64,000 nt of DNA from Saprospiraceae bacterium. GTDB taxonomy: Bacteria; Bacteroidota; Bacteroidia; Chitinophagales; Saprospiraceae. The position numbers and the translations under genes are program-made. Position 1 is the stretch's first letter, and the number at the start of each line of letters is the position of its first letter. Below are positions 43,850 to 54,400 of the stretch, piece after piece. The DNA lies in assembly GCA_016714985.1 (NCBI GenBank), contig JADKBS010000019.1:123015-187014 (forward strand), written 5' to 3'. The notes below the pieces were generated by a model. The model was not told where the DNA came from. It made no database searches and saw only the letters and a program-made list of their open reading frames with translations.

Positions 43850-44379
43850 TGGAACCCTATTCTTTTCCTTTCCTCCCAACCCTCTTTGTCCGATTTGTGG
43901 GCCAATAATTGTTTCAGCAGTTCATAAGCATCCTCGAATTTTTGGTCGTAATTGGCCTCAAGTTCTGCTATTTTCTGGGCAAGCTCAGCATAAGTGAGTG
44001 CGTATTCCCGAATCAAAACAAAGGTTCGCATGATGGAGATGTTGACTTGAATGGCTATGCTGCTGCGCAACACTGAGGAGAGCATAGCAACGCCTTGTTC
44101 GGTGAAAGCGAGCGGCAAATACTTGGCCCCCCTGTTCTTTCTTGAACTCATCACAAATTGTGATGAGTTGCCCTTTAAAGTGGTAAAGGAAAGTGTTTTC
44201 CACTCTTCATCGGTAAGCTGAAACATAAAATCATCAGGAAACCTATCTAAATTCCTTCTAACAGCTTGGTTAAGCGCCCTTGTTTCTACCTCATACATCT
44301 CAGCCAAGTCAAAGTCCAAAATGACTTTCTTCCCCCTGATTTCAAAGATTTTCTGTTGGATGACCCGTAGTTCAGTCAT
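43846..44379 (-). CDS. ORF6N domain protein
   Basis: 177 residues from ATG 44379. The N-terminal ORF6N domain is clear (IRGKKVILDFDLAEMYEVET, RNLDRFPDDFMFQLT, AFTEQGVAMLSSVL), followed by a coiled-coil tail (ELAQKIAELEANYDQKFEDA). ORF6N proteins are DNA-binding and common on phages and mobile elements, but stand-alone copies are frequent in Bacteroidota chromosomes. It overlaps the transglutaminase-like gene by 4 bases; no phage genes are nearby. Confidence 0.9.
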   Translation of the reverse strand: MTELRVIQQKIFEIRGKKVILDFDLAEMYEVETRALNQAVRRNLDRFPDDFMFQLTDEEWKTLSFTTLKGNSSQFVMSSRKNRGAKYLPLAFTEQGVAMLSSVLRSSIAIQVNISIMRTFVLIREYALTYAELAQKIAELEANYDQKFEDAYELLKQLLAHKSDKEGWEERKRIGFQ

Positions 44380-44467
44380 TGTAGTTTGTTTTTGATGCTT
44401 ATAAGATTCAATAGGTAAAGTTTCAATTTGAAGTTACAAATTGTGACTTCAAGTTCCTCAAAACAAC

Positions 44468-44499
44468 AAGTGGGCAGCCCGCACCCGGACTGCCCACTT
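44468..44499 (-). terminator. gyrB terminator
   Basis: aagtgggcag (44468-44477) and ctgcccactt (44490-44499) form a perfect 10-bp stem with a 12-nt loop, 30 bases past the gyrB stop, followed on the minus strand by GTTGTTTT. Confidence 0.8.
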
Positions 44500-44528
44500 C
44501 ATACCTACTCCCTCATTCCTCATTCCTA

Positions 44529-46508
44529 TCAAGCATCCACCTTCGCATACTTCGCATTTGCTTCGATGAAGGCCCGGCGGGGCGGCACCTCTTCGCCCAT
44601 GAGCATGGAGAAGATGCGGTCGGCCTCGGCGGCGTCGTCAATGGTAACTTGGCGGAGGATGCGGCTGTTGGGATCCATGGTGGTCTCCCAAAGCTGCTCG
44701 GCGTTCATTTCTCCAAGCCCCTTGTAGCGCTGGGTCTTGACGGAGTTGTCGTTCTCGCCATTCGAGTATTGAGCGATGGCCTCACGGCGCTCCTCGTCGT
44801 TCCAGCAATAGCGGAACTGCTTGCCCTTGCGAACCTGATAGAGCGGGGGTGCAGCGATATAAATAAAGCCCTGCTCGATGAGCGGCTTCATGTAACGGAA
44901 GAAGAAGGTCAAAATCAGCGTCGTGATGTGGCTGCCGTCAATATCGGCGTCGCACATGATAACCGTCTTGTGGTAGCGGAGCTTTTCGATGTTGAGCACC
45001 CGTGCACCTTCGTTGTTCTCGGTGATGCTGACGCCGAGGGCGGTGAAGATGTTCTTGATTTCCTCGTTTTCGTAAATCTTGTGCTCCATCGCCTTTTCCA
45101 CGTTCAGGATTTTACCCCTAAGCGGAAGGATGGCCTGGAAGTGGCGGTCACGACCCTGCTTGGCCGTACCACCTGCCGAGTCGCCCTCAACGAGGAAGAT
45201 TTCGCTCTCGCCGGGGTCTTTGCTGGAACAGTCGGCCAACTTGCCGGGGAGGCCGCCGCCGGTGAGGGCGTTTTTGCGCTGCACCATTTCACGGGCCTTG
45301 CGGGCTGCTTGGCGAGCGGTTGCGGCGAGTATAATTTTGTCAATGATGCGTCGGGCGAGGTTGGGGTTTTCCTCCACAAAGGTGGAAAGCGCATCGTCAA
45401 CGGCACGGGACACGATGCCGAGCACCTCAGAGTTGCCCAACTCGCTCTTGGTCTGCCCCTTGAACTGCGGTTCGGGCACCTTCACCGATACGATGCAGGT
45501 GAGGCCCTCCCGGAAGTCCTCGGCACTGAGCGTCACCTTGGCCCTTGTGAGCATGCCGCTTGTATCCCCGAATTTGGCAAAAACACGGCCCAAGGCACGG
45601 CGGAAGCCGCTCACGTGGGTACCGCCTTCGGTGGTGTTGATGTTGTTCACGTAGGAATAGCAATGCTCGCTGAACGAGGTATTGTAAGTCATAGCGACTT
45701 CCACCTCCACGTTGTCTTCCCGTCCAACCACGTAGATTGGGTTTTCGAGCAACTGGGCACGGGTTTCGTCGAGGTACTTCACATACTCTAGTAGGCCGCC
45801 CTCCGAGTGGAATACTTCGGTTTTGAAGCTGCCATCATCCATCTTCTGCCGCTCATCAATGATGACCATTTTGAGGCCCTTGTTCAGGAACGAAAGCTCT
45901 TTTATACGGGCGGCAAGGGTGTTATAGTTGTATTCCAGTGACTCCACGAAGATTTCGGGGTCTGGCTTGAAGGTGACATAAGTGCCCCGTTTGTCGGACG
46001 CCCCTACTTCCCGCACTGCATACAATGGCTTGCCTTGTGAATATTCTTGCTCGTAATACTTGCCGTCCCGGTGCACCTCTACCTTGAGTTGAATGGAAAG
46101 GGCGTTCACACAGGAAACCCCCACGCCGTGCAGACCGCCAGATACCTTATAGGTGTTCTTGTCGAATTTGCCACCTGCGTGCAAAACGGTCATAACTACC
46201 TCAAGGGCCGATTTTTGCAGTTTTTCGTGCATGCCGACCGGGATGCCCCGCCCGTTGTCCCTTACCGTGATGGAATTGTCCTTGTGAATAGTGGTTTCGA
46301 CCCGGGTACAGTACCCTGCAAGGTGCTCGTCAATAGAGTTGTCAATCACCTCCCACACCAAGTGGTGAAGGCCCTTCACGTCGGTTGTTCCGATGTACAT
46401 GGCCGGGCGCTTGCGCACGGCTTCCAAGCCTTCCAATGCGGTGATGTTGCCCGCATCATAATGGCTATTGTCTGGCTTCATGTCCTCTTGTTCGTCATTA
46501 TTATTCAT
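44529..46508 (-). CDS. gyrB: DNA gyrase subunit B
   Basis: 659 residues from ATG 46508, the usual length in this phylum; the longer frame precedes the promoter. The GHKL ATPase has EVIDNSIDEHLAGY and NGRGIPVGMH. The transducer domain follows, then TOPRIM with IFLVEGDSAGG and the DxD metal pair in CDADIDGSHITTL, and the C-terminal YKGLGEMNAEQLWETTMDP and MGEEVPPRRAFIEANA, which are diagnostic of GyrB rather than ParE. It forms an A2B2 enzyme with GyrA to introduce negative supercoils. dnaA, dnaN and recF are not adjacent. It is single-gene, with its own terminator and a -7 box 5 bases from the start codon. Confidence 0.97.
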   Translation of the reverse strand: MNNNDEQEDMKPDNSHYDAGNITALEGLEAVRKRPAMYIGTTDVKGLHHLVWEVIDNSIDEHLAGYCTRVETTIHKDNSITVRDNGRGIPVGMHEKLQKSALEVVMTVLHAGGKFDKNTYKVSGGLHGVGVSCVNALSIQLKVEVHRDGKYYEQEYSQGKPLYAVREVGASDKRGTYVTFKPDPEIFVESLEYNYNTLAARIKELSFLNKGLKMVIIDERQKMDDGSFKTEVFHSEGGLLEYVKYLDETRAQLLENPIYVVGREDNVEVEVAMTYNTSFSEHCYSYVNNINTTEGGTHVSGFRRALGRVFAKFGDTSGMLTRAKVTLSAEDFREGLTCIVSVKVPEPQFKGQTKSELGNSEVLGIVSRAVDDALSTFVEENPNLARRIIDKIILAATARQAARKAREMVQRKNALTGGGLPGKLADCSSKDPGESEIFLVEGDSAGGTAKQGRDRHFQAILPLRGKILNVEKAMEHKIYENEEIKNIFTALGVSITENNEGARVLNIEKLRYHKTVIMCDADIDGSHITTLILTFFFRYMKPLIEQGFIYIAAPPLYQVRKGKQFRYCWNDEERREAIAQYSNGENDNSVKTQRYKGLGEMNAEQLWETTMDPNSRILRQVTIDDAAEADRIFSMLMGEEVPPRRAFIEANAKYAKVDA

Positions 46509-46512
46509 GGCG

Positions 46513-46520
46513 CAAAGGTA
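46513..46520 (-). promoter_or_regulatory. -7 box TACCTTTG of gyrB, almost at the start codon
   Basis: TACCTTTG ends only 4 bases before the ATG at 46508, so the transcript would begin at or beside the start codon. The same box and spacing occur before guaB (61309-61316). Confidence 0.5.
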
Positions 46521-46696
46521 TGAAAATTGGGTGAAACGCAGGTGGGAATCGAAGGTCAAATTCCTGTCTCGAAACATTGATTTTGAGAAAATAGGACATG
46601 TATTGGAAATACTTGTTTTTTATGGGGAAATGACAATCTTTATACAGCTTCGATTGTTGTGAAGCTGCAAATTTGCGTCCACGAAATTTAACAAGC

Positions 46697-48067
46697 ATGC
46701 CAACCAACATCCCCGTTTTCAAAGGCAAAAACCGCTTCCTGCCCGGTGCCGAGTTCCTCCGCAACCCCTTTGAGTTCACCTTGAAGCAATCGCAGAAGAT
46801 GGGCGATTTTTACATGATGCCCTTTTTGCACCGCAAGATCTTCGTGACGACAAACCATGAGGTGGTGGCGCACGTGCTCCAGAAGAACCAGAAGAACTAT
46901 CGGAAAAGCCCTGCATATCGTCAGTTGAGGCTGGCAATTGGCACGGGGCTGGTCACGAGCGAGGGCGAGTTTTGGCGCAGTCAAAGGCGGCTTGTACAGC
47001 CCGCATTTTATAAAACGCAGTTGGAAGACCTCTTCCAAGGTATGGGCATTGTTACGGGAAAATACATTGCGGAGCTAAAGGCTAAAACAGCATTGGGAAA
47101 GCCGCTCGATATGGCCAAGGAAATGATGGAGGCCACGGCCCGCATCGTGCTCAAGACCCTGTTCAGCACCGAGGACACCGCCGACATCAATGAAATGTAC
47201 CGGGTGATGATGGATGCGCAGGACTACCTCGTTTACCGTACCGTGAAGCCCTACATGATTCCGTTCACTTACATCAACGGGATGCACCGCAAGTTCAAGC
47301 GGGACATAGCTTGGTTCGACGGCTATATTTTCGACTTGATAGAAAAGCGCCGAAAAGACCCTAACCCGCCGAACGACCTGCTCACCATGCTGCTTACCTC
47401 CAAGGACGAGGACACAGGCCAGGCCATGAGCGACCGGGCGCTGCGGGACGAAGCTGTGACACTATTTGCGGCAGGCCACGAGACGAGTGCCACGGCCCTC
47501 TCTTGGGCGCTTTGGTTGCTGTCGCAACACCCAGGTGTAGTGCAGCAATTGCGCAGCGAAATAGACCAAGTGGTAGGCGATCGGATGCCGGGCTTCGAGG
47601 ATTTGCGCAAGTTGACCTATACCATGCAGGTTATACAAGAGGTGATGCGGCTCTATCCGCCGGGCTTTGCCATTGGTCGGCAGCCCATTGCCGAAGACGA
47701 GGTGCTGGGCGTTAAAATCCCAACTAACGGCATCGTCTTCATCAGCATAGCAGCCATGCACCGTGACCCTCGTTACTGGGAACGTCCCCACGATTTTTAT
47801 CCTGAACACTTCAACCCAGAAGCAGAGAAAATGCGTCCTAAGATGGCCTATTTGCCTTTCGGGGCGGGGCCGAGGATGTGTATCGGCAATCATTTTGCCT
47901 TGATGGAAATGCAGCTTTTGCTGGCGCTGTTGGTTCGTGAGTTTGAATTTGAACTGGTGGAGGGGCATCCGGTGGAGCCGGAGCCGTTGATAACGTTGAA
48001 ACCAAAGCACGGGATCTTGATGAAGGTGCAGCCTGTGCCTATGTCGCCACCTATATCAATTCCGTGA
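46697..48067 (+). CDS. cytochrome P450
   Basis: 456 residues from ATG 46697. The I-helix AGHETSATALSW, the K-helix ExxR in QEVMRLYPPGF, and the heme-ligand loop PFGAGPRMCIGNHF with its Cys are all intact, so the enzyme should bind heme and activate oxygen. The sequence resembles the soluble CYP102/CYP4-like bacterial group; no reductase or ferredoxin gene is adjacent. Substrate unknown. It diverges from gyrB with about 190 bases between start codons. Confidence 0.93.
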   Translation: MPTNIPVFKGKNRFLPGAEFLRNPFEFTLKQSQKMGDFYMMPFLHRKIFVTTNHEVVAHVLQKNQKNYRKSPAYRQLRLAIGTGLVTSEGEFWRSQRRLVQPAFYKTQLEDLFQGMGIVTGKYIAELKAKTALGKPLDMAKEMMEATARIVLKTLFSTEDTADINEMYRVMMDAQDYLVYRTVKPYMIPFTYINGMHRKFKRDIAWFDGYIFDLIEKRRKDPNPPNDLLTMLLTSKDEDTGQAMSDRALRDEAVTLFAAGHETSATALSWALWLLSQHPGVVQQLRSEIDQVVGDRMPGFEDLRKLTYTMQVIQEVMRLYPPGFAIGRQPIAEDEVLGVKIPTNGIVFISIAAMHRDPRYWERPHDFYPEHFNPEAEKMRPKMAYLPFGAGPRMCIGNHFALMEMQLLLALLVREFEFELVEGHPVEPEPLITLKPKHGILMKVQPVPMSPPISIP

Positions 48068-48105
48068 AAAGAGAACGTGACATATAGCCCACACTTTACA
48101 GGTTT

Positions 48106-48136
48106 TCCCGAAATCATCGGGACAGGCCGTGCATGA
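48106..48136. repeat. tcccga-cgggacaggc hairpin motif, copy 1
   Basis: tcccgaaatcatcgggacag then gccgtgcatg; a small hairpin tcccga/tcggga. A similar motif (tcccgacaagccgggacagg) lies at 54720-54750. One precedes the first tandem sensor gene and the other precedes the LytTR regulator. Confidence 0.5.
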
Positions 48137-48142
48137 ATAATC

Positions 48143-48201
48143 TGCTTTTTGCCTTTTGCCGTTGGCTGTTTGCCAAAAGCCAATGTCCAAAAGCTAACAG
48201 C
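48143..48201. repeat. inverted short-period array, ttttgcc unit
   Basis: Left arm (gctttttgccttttgccg units) and right arm (ccaaaagccaatgtcc units) are inverted copies that meet at about 48173, with almost no spacer. Downstream, 48222-48237 and 48241-48256 form a further hairpin (14 of 16 pairs). Confidence 0.7.
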
Positions 48202-48288
48202 GTGAAGTATATAGCTCACGTCGCCAAAGCTTCCCGATTTTCGGGAAGACTTGGCGGCTCGCAGTATAATAATAGTTGATTTATTGTC

Positions 48289-48334
48289 AACCAATAACCC
48301 TGCACCGCAAATTGGCGGCGCAGGGTTATTGGTT
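48289..48334 (+). terminator. long perfect-stem hairpin after the P450 gene
   Basis: aaccaataaccctgc (48289-48303) and gcagggttattggtt (48320-48334) form a perfect 15-bp stem with a 16-nt loop. It could end P450 transcription; it lies 69 bases before the first sensor start codon. Confidence 0.65.
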
Positions 48335-48402
48335 TATATGACAGGAATACACATTGATGGAAGTGGAATGAGCAAAAGGGACTACTTTTCGCCAACGTTC
48401 AA

Positions 48403-51400
48403 TTGATGATGATGTTGAGGAGGATATTTTTCATGGTTGTGCTTGCCACCTGTCAGGTTTTGCAAGCGCAAGAGCCTGCTTACCTGCACTATGGGGTGAG
48501 TGATGGACTTCCTAGTTCTTTGGTTTACACCATAGCTCAAGACCATCAGGGCTTTCTTTGGTTTGGCACAGACAAGGGCATGGCGAGGTTTGATGGCACG
48601 AGGTTCAAGATTTTCAGCATCAAGCACGGTCTTCCCGATAACGATGTGCTCAATATTTTTGAAGATCATCAAAAACGCCTTTGGCTCTCTTGTTTCCAGA
48701 ACAATCCCTGTTATTTCCAAGATGGCAAGATAGTGACCAGTAAAACGGACCACATGTTGGCCAAAATGGATTTGAAGGGTGGTGTTTTTAATTTTTCAGA
48801 AGACAGTGACAGCTCGCTTTGGATTACTGGAGATGCCAACAAGTATTGCCGGATAGGGAATAGCGATGAATTGGAAGTTTTCAAGTCGCCATTTTGGGCT
48901 TTTGATGAAACCACGGAGAGTGGCAAGAATAAACGTCTAGTCACCGTGAAGAATGTGGTAAAACTAAGGGATCGGTTGTTTGCCACTGGGCATAAAATTA
49001 CGATATTGGACATAACCAACCAAGACAGCATTTTCAAATCGTTTGAATATGGTTCAAAAACAGAAAGTGACGTATTAAATTCTGTCGTGACAATCGGTGA
49101 TTATATGCTAGCAGTGCTAAAAGAAACAATGCTGTTGTTTCGGTTTGATGGTACCGCTATCCACTTGGTTGACACTCGGAATGATATTTCAGGAACTTTA
49201 GTCAAAAAGGATAATTTAGGCCGTATCTGGGTCTGTTCACAAAAACATGGCGCAGTTTGTTTTGACGGTGAAGGACCGGATTTGCTCATCAACCCTCGGT
49301 TTTACCTGCTGGGGAAAAAGGTGACAAGTATGCACCAAGACTCAGACGGCAATCTATGGTTCGGCACCTTGAACGAAGGGGTTTATATGCTACCCCAAAA
49401 CGCATCCCTGCGCTACACGAAAGAGTCGGGATTGCCCTTCAATTCCAACAACATTATCTCCCTTAACCGTTCTTCAACCAACGAATTAATGGCAGGAGAC
49501 GACTCTGGGAACCTTTACATCTTCAATAGAAAAAGGGGCTGGAAACGAATTGATTTTGGAACCACAGATGGTTACAACAGGGTGCTGCAAGTCCTCTCAC
49601 CGCCCGAAAACCAATGGCTTGCCATCAGTGAGGAAGGCGTTTATTCAAGTAAATACGGTAAAATAAAAAACCTCCAAAATCATGGTGCACCAAAGTCGGG
49701 TTATTTCGCCAATGGGCAGCTTTGGCTGGGCACATCTGGGTTCCTGGTCCATTTTCACAATATACTAGGCGAGGCGCAGCGGATTATGTTCCAACGAACT
49801 ACCAGTATATGTGCCGATGCCGAAGGCAATATTTGGGCAGGTGGGTTGAACGGTATTTTTTCGCAAAGCGATAACTTCAAAAGAAACTGGGGCGAGAAAT
49901 TCCCAATGCTCTCTAAGCGCATACTTGACATCAAAGAAGCAGGGAAAAATGCGCTATGGGTGGCCTCTTCTGAGTATGGCCTACTAAGGGTTCAGGTCAA
50001 ACAAGGCACCTTGACCAAGGTAGATGCAATCAATGAATCACTTAGCAGCCCTATCGAAAACATACAGAATATCCATCCTGGTACCGAAGGCCAAGTTTGG
50101 CTTGCCACCAACAATGGGGTTTATACGATTGACGAACAAAATAGGGTCAAGCGCCTTAGCGACATAAACGGGCTAATCAGCAATAACGTGAACGCTGTCA
50201 TGTTGACTGGCGACACGCTTTGGGTAGCGACGGTAGATGGTATTTCCCATTTCATCTTGGGCAAGAATAGTGTAACGAAAGATTTTCCAACGTTGGTTTC
50301 AGGGTTAAGGTACACGGCGAACCAAGACAAGGTAGGGCTTGACTTTTACGAACTTGATTCAATGAAGAATCAAGTTACGCTGCCAGCAAATGCGACCATG
50401 CTGGTGGTTGATCTTGCGGCATTGCATTTCCGCACAAGGGGTAATGTTTTCTATGAATTTAGTACGGTTGAGCACTTCTTGCCACTGCACCTTATTACGT
50501 GGCGCAACCTTTTCAATGCCGTTGATTACTTGTTGAACCGTAGGGGAAAACTATCGGTTATCGAGGGCGATGCAAGAAACTACGGACTAAACCTCAAGGC
50601 TGGCAGCTATCAAAGTCGAATTGCAGCCATCTTGCCCAACGGGACAAAAAGCGAAACTCCCGTCATACTCCATCTCATCCAAAAACCTTATTGGTGGCAG
50701 GTAATCTGGGTACACATCGTCCTTGCGATTTTAGTAGGGATGGGATTTTACAGGCTGTTCAAGGCAAGGGAGCGAATGCTGAAGCTCCAAAACGCCAACT
50801 CTGAGCTACAGCTCCAAGCCATACGTGCACAGATGAACCCGCACTTCGTAGGTAACAGCATCAACGCCATCCAGCAGTTTTTCTATCCGCCCGACCCAAT
50901 CAAGGCCAGTGAGTACATTGCCATATTTTCAGACCTCCTTCGCCAAACGATGTATTTCTCGGAGCGGGATTTCATTTCTTTTGAAGAAGAGCTTGCCTAT
51001 GTTCAGGACTATTTGAAAATGATACAGTTGAGGTTTGGTGCAAGGTTCCATTACGAGATAACAGGGCATGAGCAGGTTGAGAAGACCACCTCGTTCCCTG
51101 CCATGCTCCTACAACCAGTATTGGAGAACGCAACGATTCATGGCTTAGCCCCAGAAGGGCCGTCAAATCTTCATGTCCATTTTGAGTGTAATCAAAACAG
51201 GATATTCTGTAGCATACAAGACAATGGCGTTGGGATAGAGGCATCCAAAGCCAGAAAATTGAAAAAAGCTGGGGTAAAGCGGGTATCCAAAGGGCTTATA
51301 CTCTTGAAAAAAAAGATAGAAACCATGAACGAGCTATACGCTGCTGATTTGCAACTGACCTTCAAAGACCTTTCTCAAGTAACGGAGGGACTGAGCGGCA

Positions 51401-51465
51401 CTCAGGTTGTCCTTTCGTTCGTTCCAATAAAACCTTTGGCGGAAATCAATGTCAATTACTCGTAA
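48403..51465 (+). CDS. propeller-containing LytS-type sensor kinase, first of tandem pair
   Basis: 1020 residues from ATG 48403, signal peptide ending QVLQAQ. A two-component propeller follows (GVSDGLPSSLVYTIAQDHQG, then LWFGTDKGMARFDG), with further blades to about residue 640. A Y_Y_Y-like domain and one membrane span (about 768-790) precede the LytS/His_kinase core with the phospho-acceptor His814 in QMNPHFVGNSINA and the ATPase motif QDNGVGIEASK. It probably senses an extracellular ligand and phosphorylates the LytTR regulator at 54857. It overlaps the next, paralogous gene by 17 bp. The base composition is visibly more AT-rich than in flanking genes. Confidence 0.9.
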   Translation: MMMMLRRIFFMVVLATCQVLQAQEPAYLHYGVSDGLPSSLVYTIAQDHQGFLWFGTDKGMARFDGTRFKIFSIKHGLPDNDVLNIFEDHQKRLWLSCFQNNPCYFQDGKIVTSKTDHMLAKMDLKGGVFNFSEDSDSSLWITGDANKYCRIGNSDELEVFKSPFWAFDETTESGKNKRLVTVKNVVKLRDRLFATGHKITILDITNQDSIFKSFEYGSKTESDVLNSVVTIGDYMLAVLKETMLLFRFDGTAIHLVDTRNDISGTLVKKDNLGRIWVCSQKHGAVCFDGEGPDLLINPRFYLLGKKVTSMHQDSDGNLWFGTLNEGVYMLPQNASLRYTKESGLPFNSNNIISLNRSSTNELMAGDDSGNLYIFNRKRGWKRIDFGTTDGYNRVLQVLSPPENQWLAISEEGVYSSKYGKIKNLQNHGAPKSGYFANGQLWLGTSGFLVHFHNILGEAQRIMFQRTTSICADAEGNIWAGGLNGIFSQSDNFKRNWGEKFPMLSKRILDIKEAGKNALWVASSEYGLLRVQVKQGTLTKVDAINESLSSPIENIQNIHPGTEGQVWLATNNGVYTIDEQNRVKRLSDINGLISNNVNAVMLTGDTLWVATVDGISHFILGKNSVTKDFPTLVSGLRYTANQDKVGLDFYELDSMKNQVTLPANATMLVVDLAALHFRTRGNVFYEFSTVEHFLPLHLITWRNLFNAVDYLLNRRGKLSVIEGDARNYGLNLKAGSYQSRIAAILPNGTKSETPVILHLIQKPYWWQVIWVHIVLAILVGMGFYRLFKARERMLKLQNANSELQLQAIRAQMNPHFVGNSINAIQQFFYPPDPIKASEYIAIFSDLLRQTMYFSERDFISFEEELAYVQDYLKMIQLRFGARFHYEITGHEQVEKTTSFPAMLLQPVLENATIHGLAPEGPSNLHVHFECNQNRIFCSIQDNGVGIEASKARKLKKAGVKRVSKGLILLKKKIETMNELYAADLQLTFKDLSQVTEGLSGTQVVLSFVPIKPLAEINVNYS

Positions 51466-54400
51466 CATAACGTATTCAAGATTGAAAAATGCCCTTCTTA
51501 TATACTTTTTCATCCTATGCTTCGGCCTCCATGCCGCTGCGCAAGAACCCGCATACCTACACTATGATGTTGCCGACGGGTTGCCCAGTTCCTTGGTGTA
51601 CTGTGCCTTACAGGACAGTAAGGGGTTCATGTGGTTAGGCACTGACAAAGGACTGGTGAGATTTGACGGGTCTAGGTTCAAAGTGTTTGGGATAAAGGAT
51701 GGACTACCAGACTTGGAAGTGCTCAGCCTTTTTGAAGACATGGAAGGCAGGATTTGGATGTCGTGCCTACAAAACAAGCCCGTGTTCCTATTAAATGGGG
51801 AAATACACACTGCCGAGAATGACCCGATGTTGAGCAAGATGAACATGACATCGGGTGTGTATTCCTTTTTCATTGATGAGGACGAAACGCTATGGATAGC
51901 GGGTGACCCTTATAAGTTTTGCAAAGTAAAAAAGCAAACAACCACCTGTTTTGACGTTCCCAAAACCCTAAAAAATGGCACTCCTTTTGGGCGGCCCTAT
52001 GGCCCCAGCATACGGTTGTTTCATAAAGTAGAGGGTACTGTTTTGGGGTTAGGCAATGAAGCCATTTTGTTTTTTGACCAAGAAGGCCGATATGCTGAAA
52101 AGATAATTCTATTAAAAGATTACGTACAAGGCGAACTAGCATTCAATGATGTGTTCGCAGTAGGGAACAAGCTGATTTTTTCCTATCAAAACCGTCTTGT
52201 AGTCGTTGAGATTGGCAACTGTGAAATAACCAGCTTGTCTGAACTAAAAGATAGCCACTTCGGGAGGGTCAGGATTGATAAAGATGGTAAGACCGCTTGG
52301 GTCTGTTCACAAGCTGATGGTGTGCAAGGCATGCAATTTACTGGGTCAACAATGACTCAGACTGCCCATCTGCTTCCGGGAAAGCGAACCACCGATGTAA
52401 TAAAAGACAAGGAAGGAGGATATTGGTTAGGCACCTTCAATGAGGGCATTTACTATTTGCCCAAAAACGCTCCGACCACTTACACAAAGGCCAATTCGCC
52501 GCATTTGTTTTCCGATGATATTTTCTCCCTGTCGAGCTACAAAGACGGGACCCTGCTGCTAGGTGACGATGCTGGGATTTTATACGAAGTGAAAGACGGG
52601 GTATGGCGCTTTAACGACTTCGACCAATCAATGGGCCGGAACCGTATTTTGCAAATCATACCAATGGGGGAAGCCGATTGGATTGCCGTAACCGACCGAG
52701 GACTGTTTTCGAAAACTTCGGGAAGAATAAATGTTTTCAAAGGGGATGGCGCCCCAAAATCACTCATCATCAACGGAGATGAAATGTGGTTGGGCACCTC
52801 CAATTTCTTGTCTTACAAACACGCACGGGTTGACACCTCCCAGCGGGTTGAAATGCACAGAACGACCACTTTGTGCTTGGACAAGCAGGGAAACCTATGG
52901 TCTGGCGGCTTCGGTGGGCTGATGTCCCAAGCAACGGGGTTCAAAAGCGCAGGGACTGGCTTTTCAAGGCTGCTTTCGGGCAGGATAAGCGACATCAAAA
53001 ACACCAGCGGCAACCAAGGAATCTGGGTAGCATCGCCTGCTTTTGGGCTTTTGAAACTGGACATTGACAAAGGGAAAGTGAAAAGAGTGGAAGTAATCAA
53101 TGACAGCCTGACCATCCCCATCGAAAACATCAACACCATTTTTCAGGGGCAAGACGATAGGGTATGGTTGGCGACCAACAGTGGCGTGTACTCCGTCAAT
53201 GGGAAGTATGATGTCAGCAAATTCGTTGAAAGGAACGGCTTGGTTAGCGACAATGTCAATGCAGTTTATGTGATTGGTGATACCCTTTTTGCAGCCACGA
53301 CCGCTGGGCTTTCTGTCATACCATTGTCAAATGGGGCAAAGGACATCTTGGACTTTAAAAGTCTTTTTTCGGAAGTCGGCTACTCGCTCGATTCCAAAAA
53401 CAAAACCATAGACCTGCTTAACGCGCTTGATACAGGCCACGAAATCACCTTGCCAGCCAAAATGACCTTATTGGAGGTACACATGACGGGGTTGACCTTC
53501 AACCACCGCAACAACCTCTCTTTTGAATTCAAAATTGGGCACCATTTCCTACCAGTTGGACTTTTGACTTGGGAAAATTTTTTCCTGTCATTAAGGGATT
53601 TAGGTACCAATGAACCTAATACCATCATTTTACAGGATTATAAATATTCTTTTGGAGCAAATACCCCGCCTGGCAAGTACCATCTTAGCACCACCGCAAT
53701 TTTGCCAAATGGAGAACGAAGCAAACACTCCGATTCCCTAAGTTTAATTGTCAAGCCATTCTGGTGGCAAGTGCTGTGGGTGCATTTGGCGCTAGCCTCC
53801 TTGGTGGCTTACGGTATTTCGAGGTTGGTAAAAGACCGTGAAAAACTGTTGAAAATCCAAAACGTCAACTCTGAGTTGCAGCTTCAGGCCATCCGTGCCC
53901 AAATGAACCCCCATTTTGTGGGCAATAGCATCAACGCCATCCAGCAATTCTTCTACCCGCCCGACCCCGTCAAGGCCAGCGAATACATTTCCATTTTTTC
54001 TGACCTTTTGCGCCGGACGATGTACTTCTCCGAAACAGATTTCATCACTTTTGCCGAGGAATTGGCATATGTCAACGACTATCTTAAGATGATTAACCTA
54101 CGTTTTGGCAACCGTTTTTCTTATGAAATAACTGGGGTCGAAACCATATCGGAAGACACAATTTTTCCTTCCATGCTGTTGCAGCCCATCCTCGAAAATG
54201 CCACCATACATGGGCTTGCATCAATCGGGCCTTCCATGCTTTCCATCTGCTTCCATAAAAAGGATGGGCGAATAAACTGTACGGTTACTGACAATGGCGT
54301 GGGTATAGAAGTTTCACGTGACAGAAAGGCCAAGGCAGGTGGAACGAATCGTATCTCGAAGGGCATCCAACTCTTGGAGCGAAAGGTTGAGACCCTCAAC

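Noticed and set aside
44649..45791. 380-residue open frame antisense to gyrB
   Set aside because: Shadow of gyrB; no signal, domain or promoter.
44380..46696. replication origin near gyrB
   Set aside because: No dnaA, dnaN or recF neighbours and no cluster of DnaA boxes noticed.
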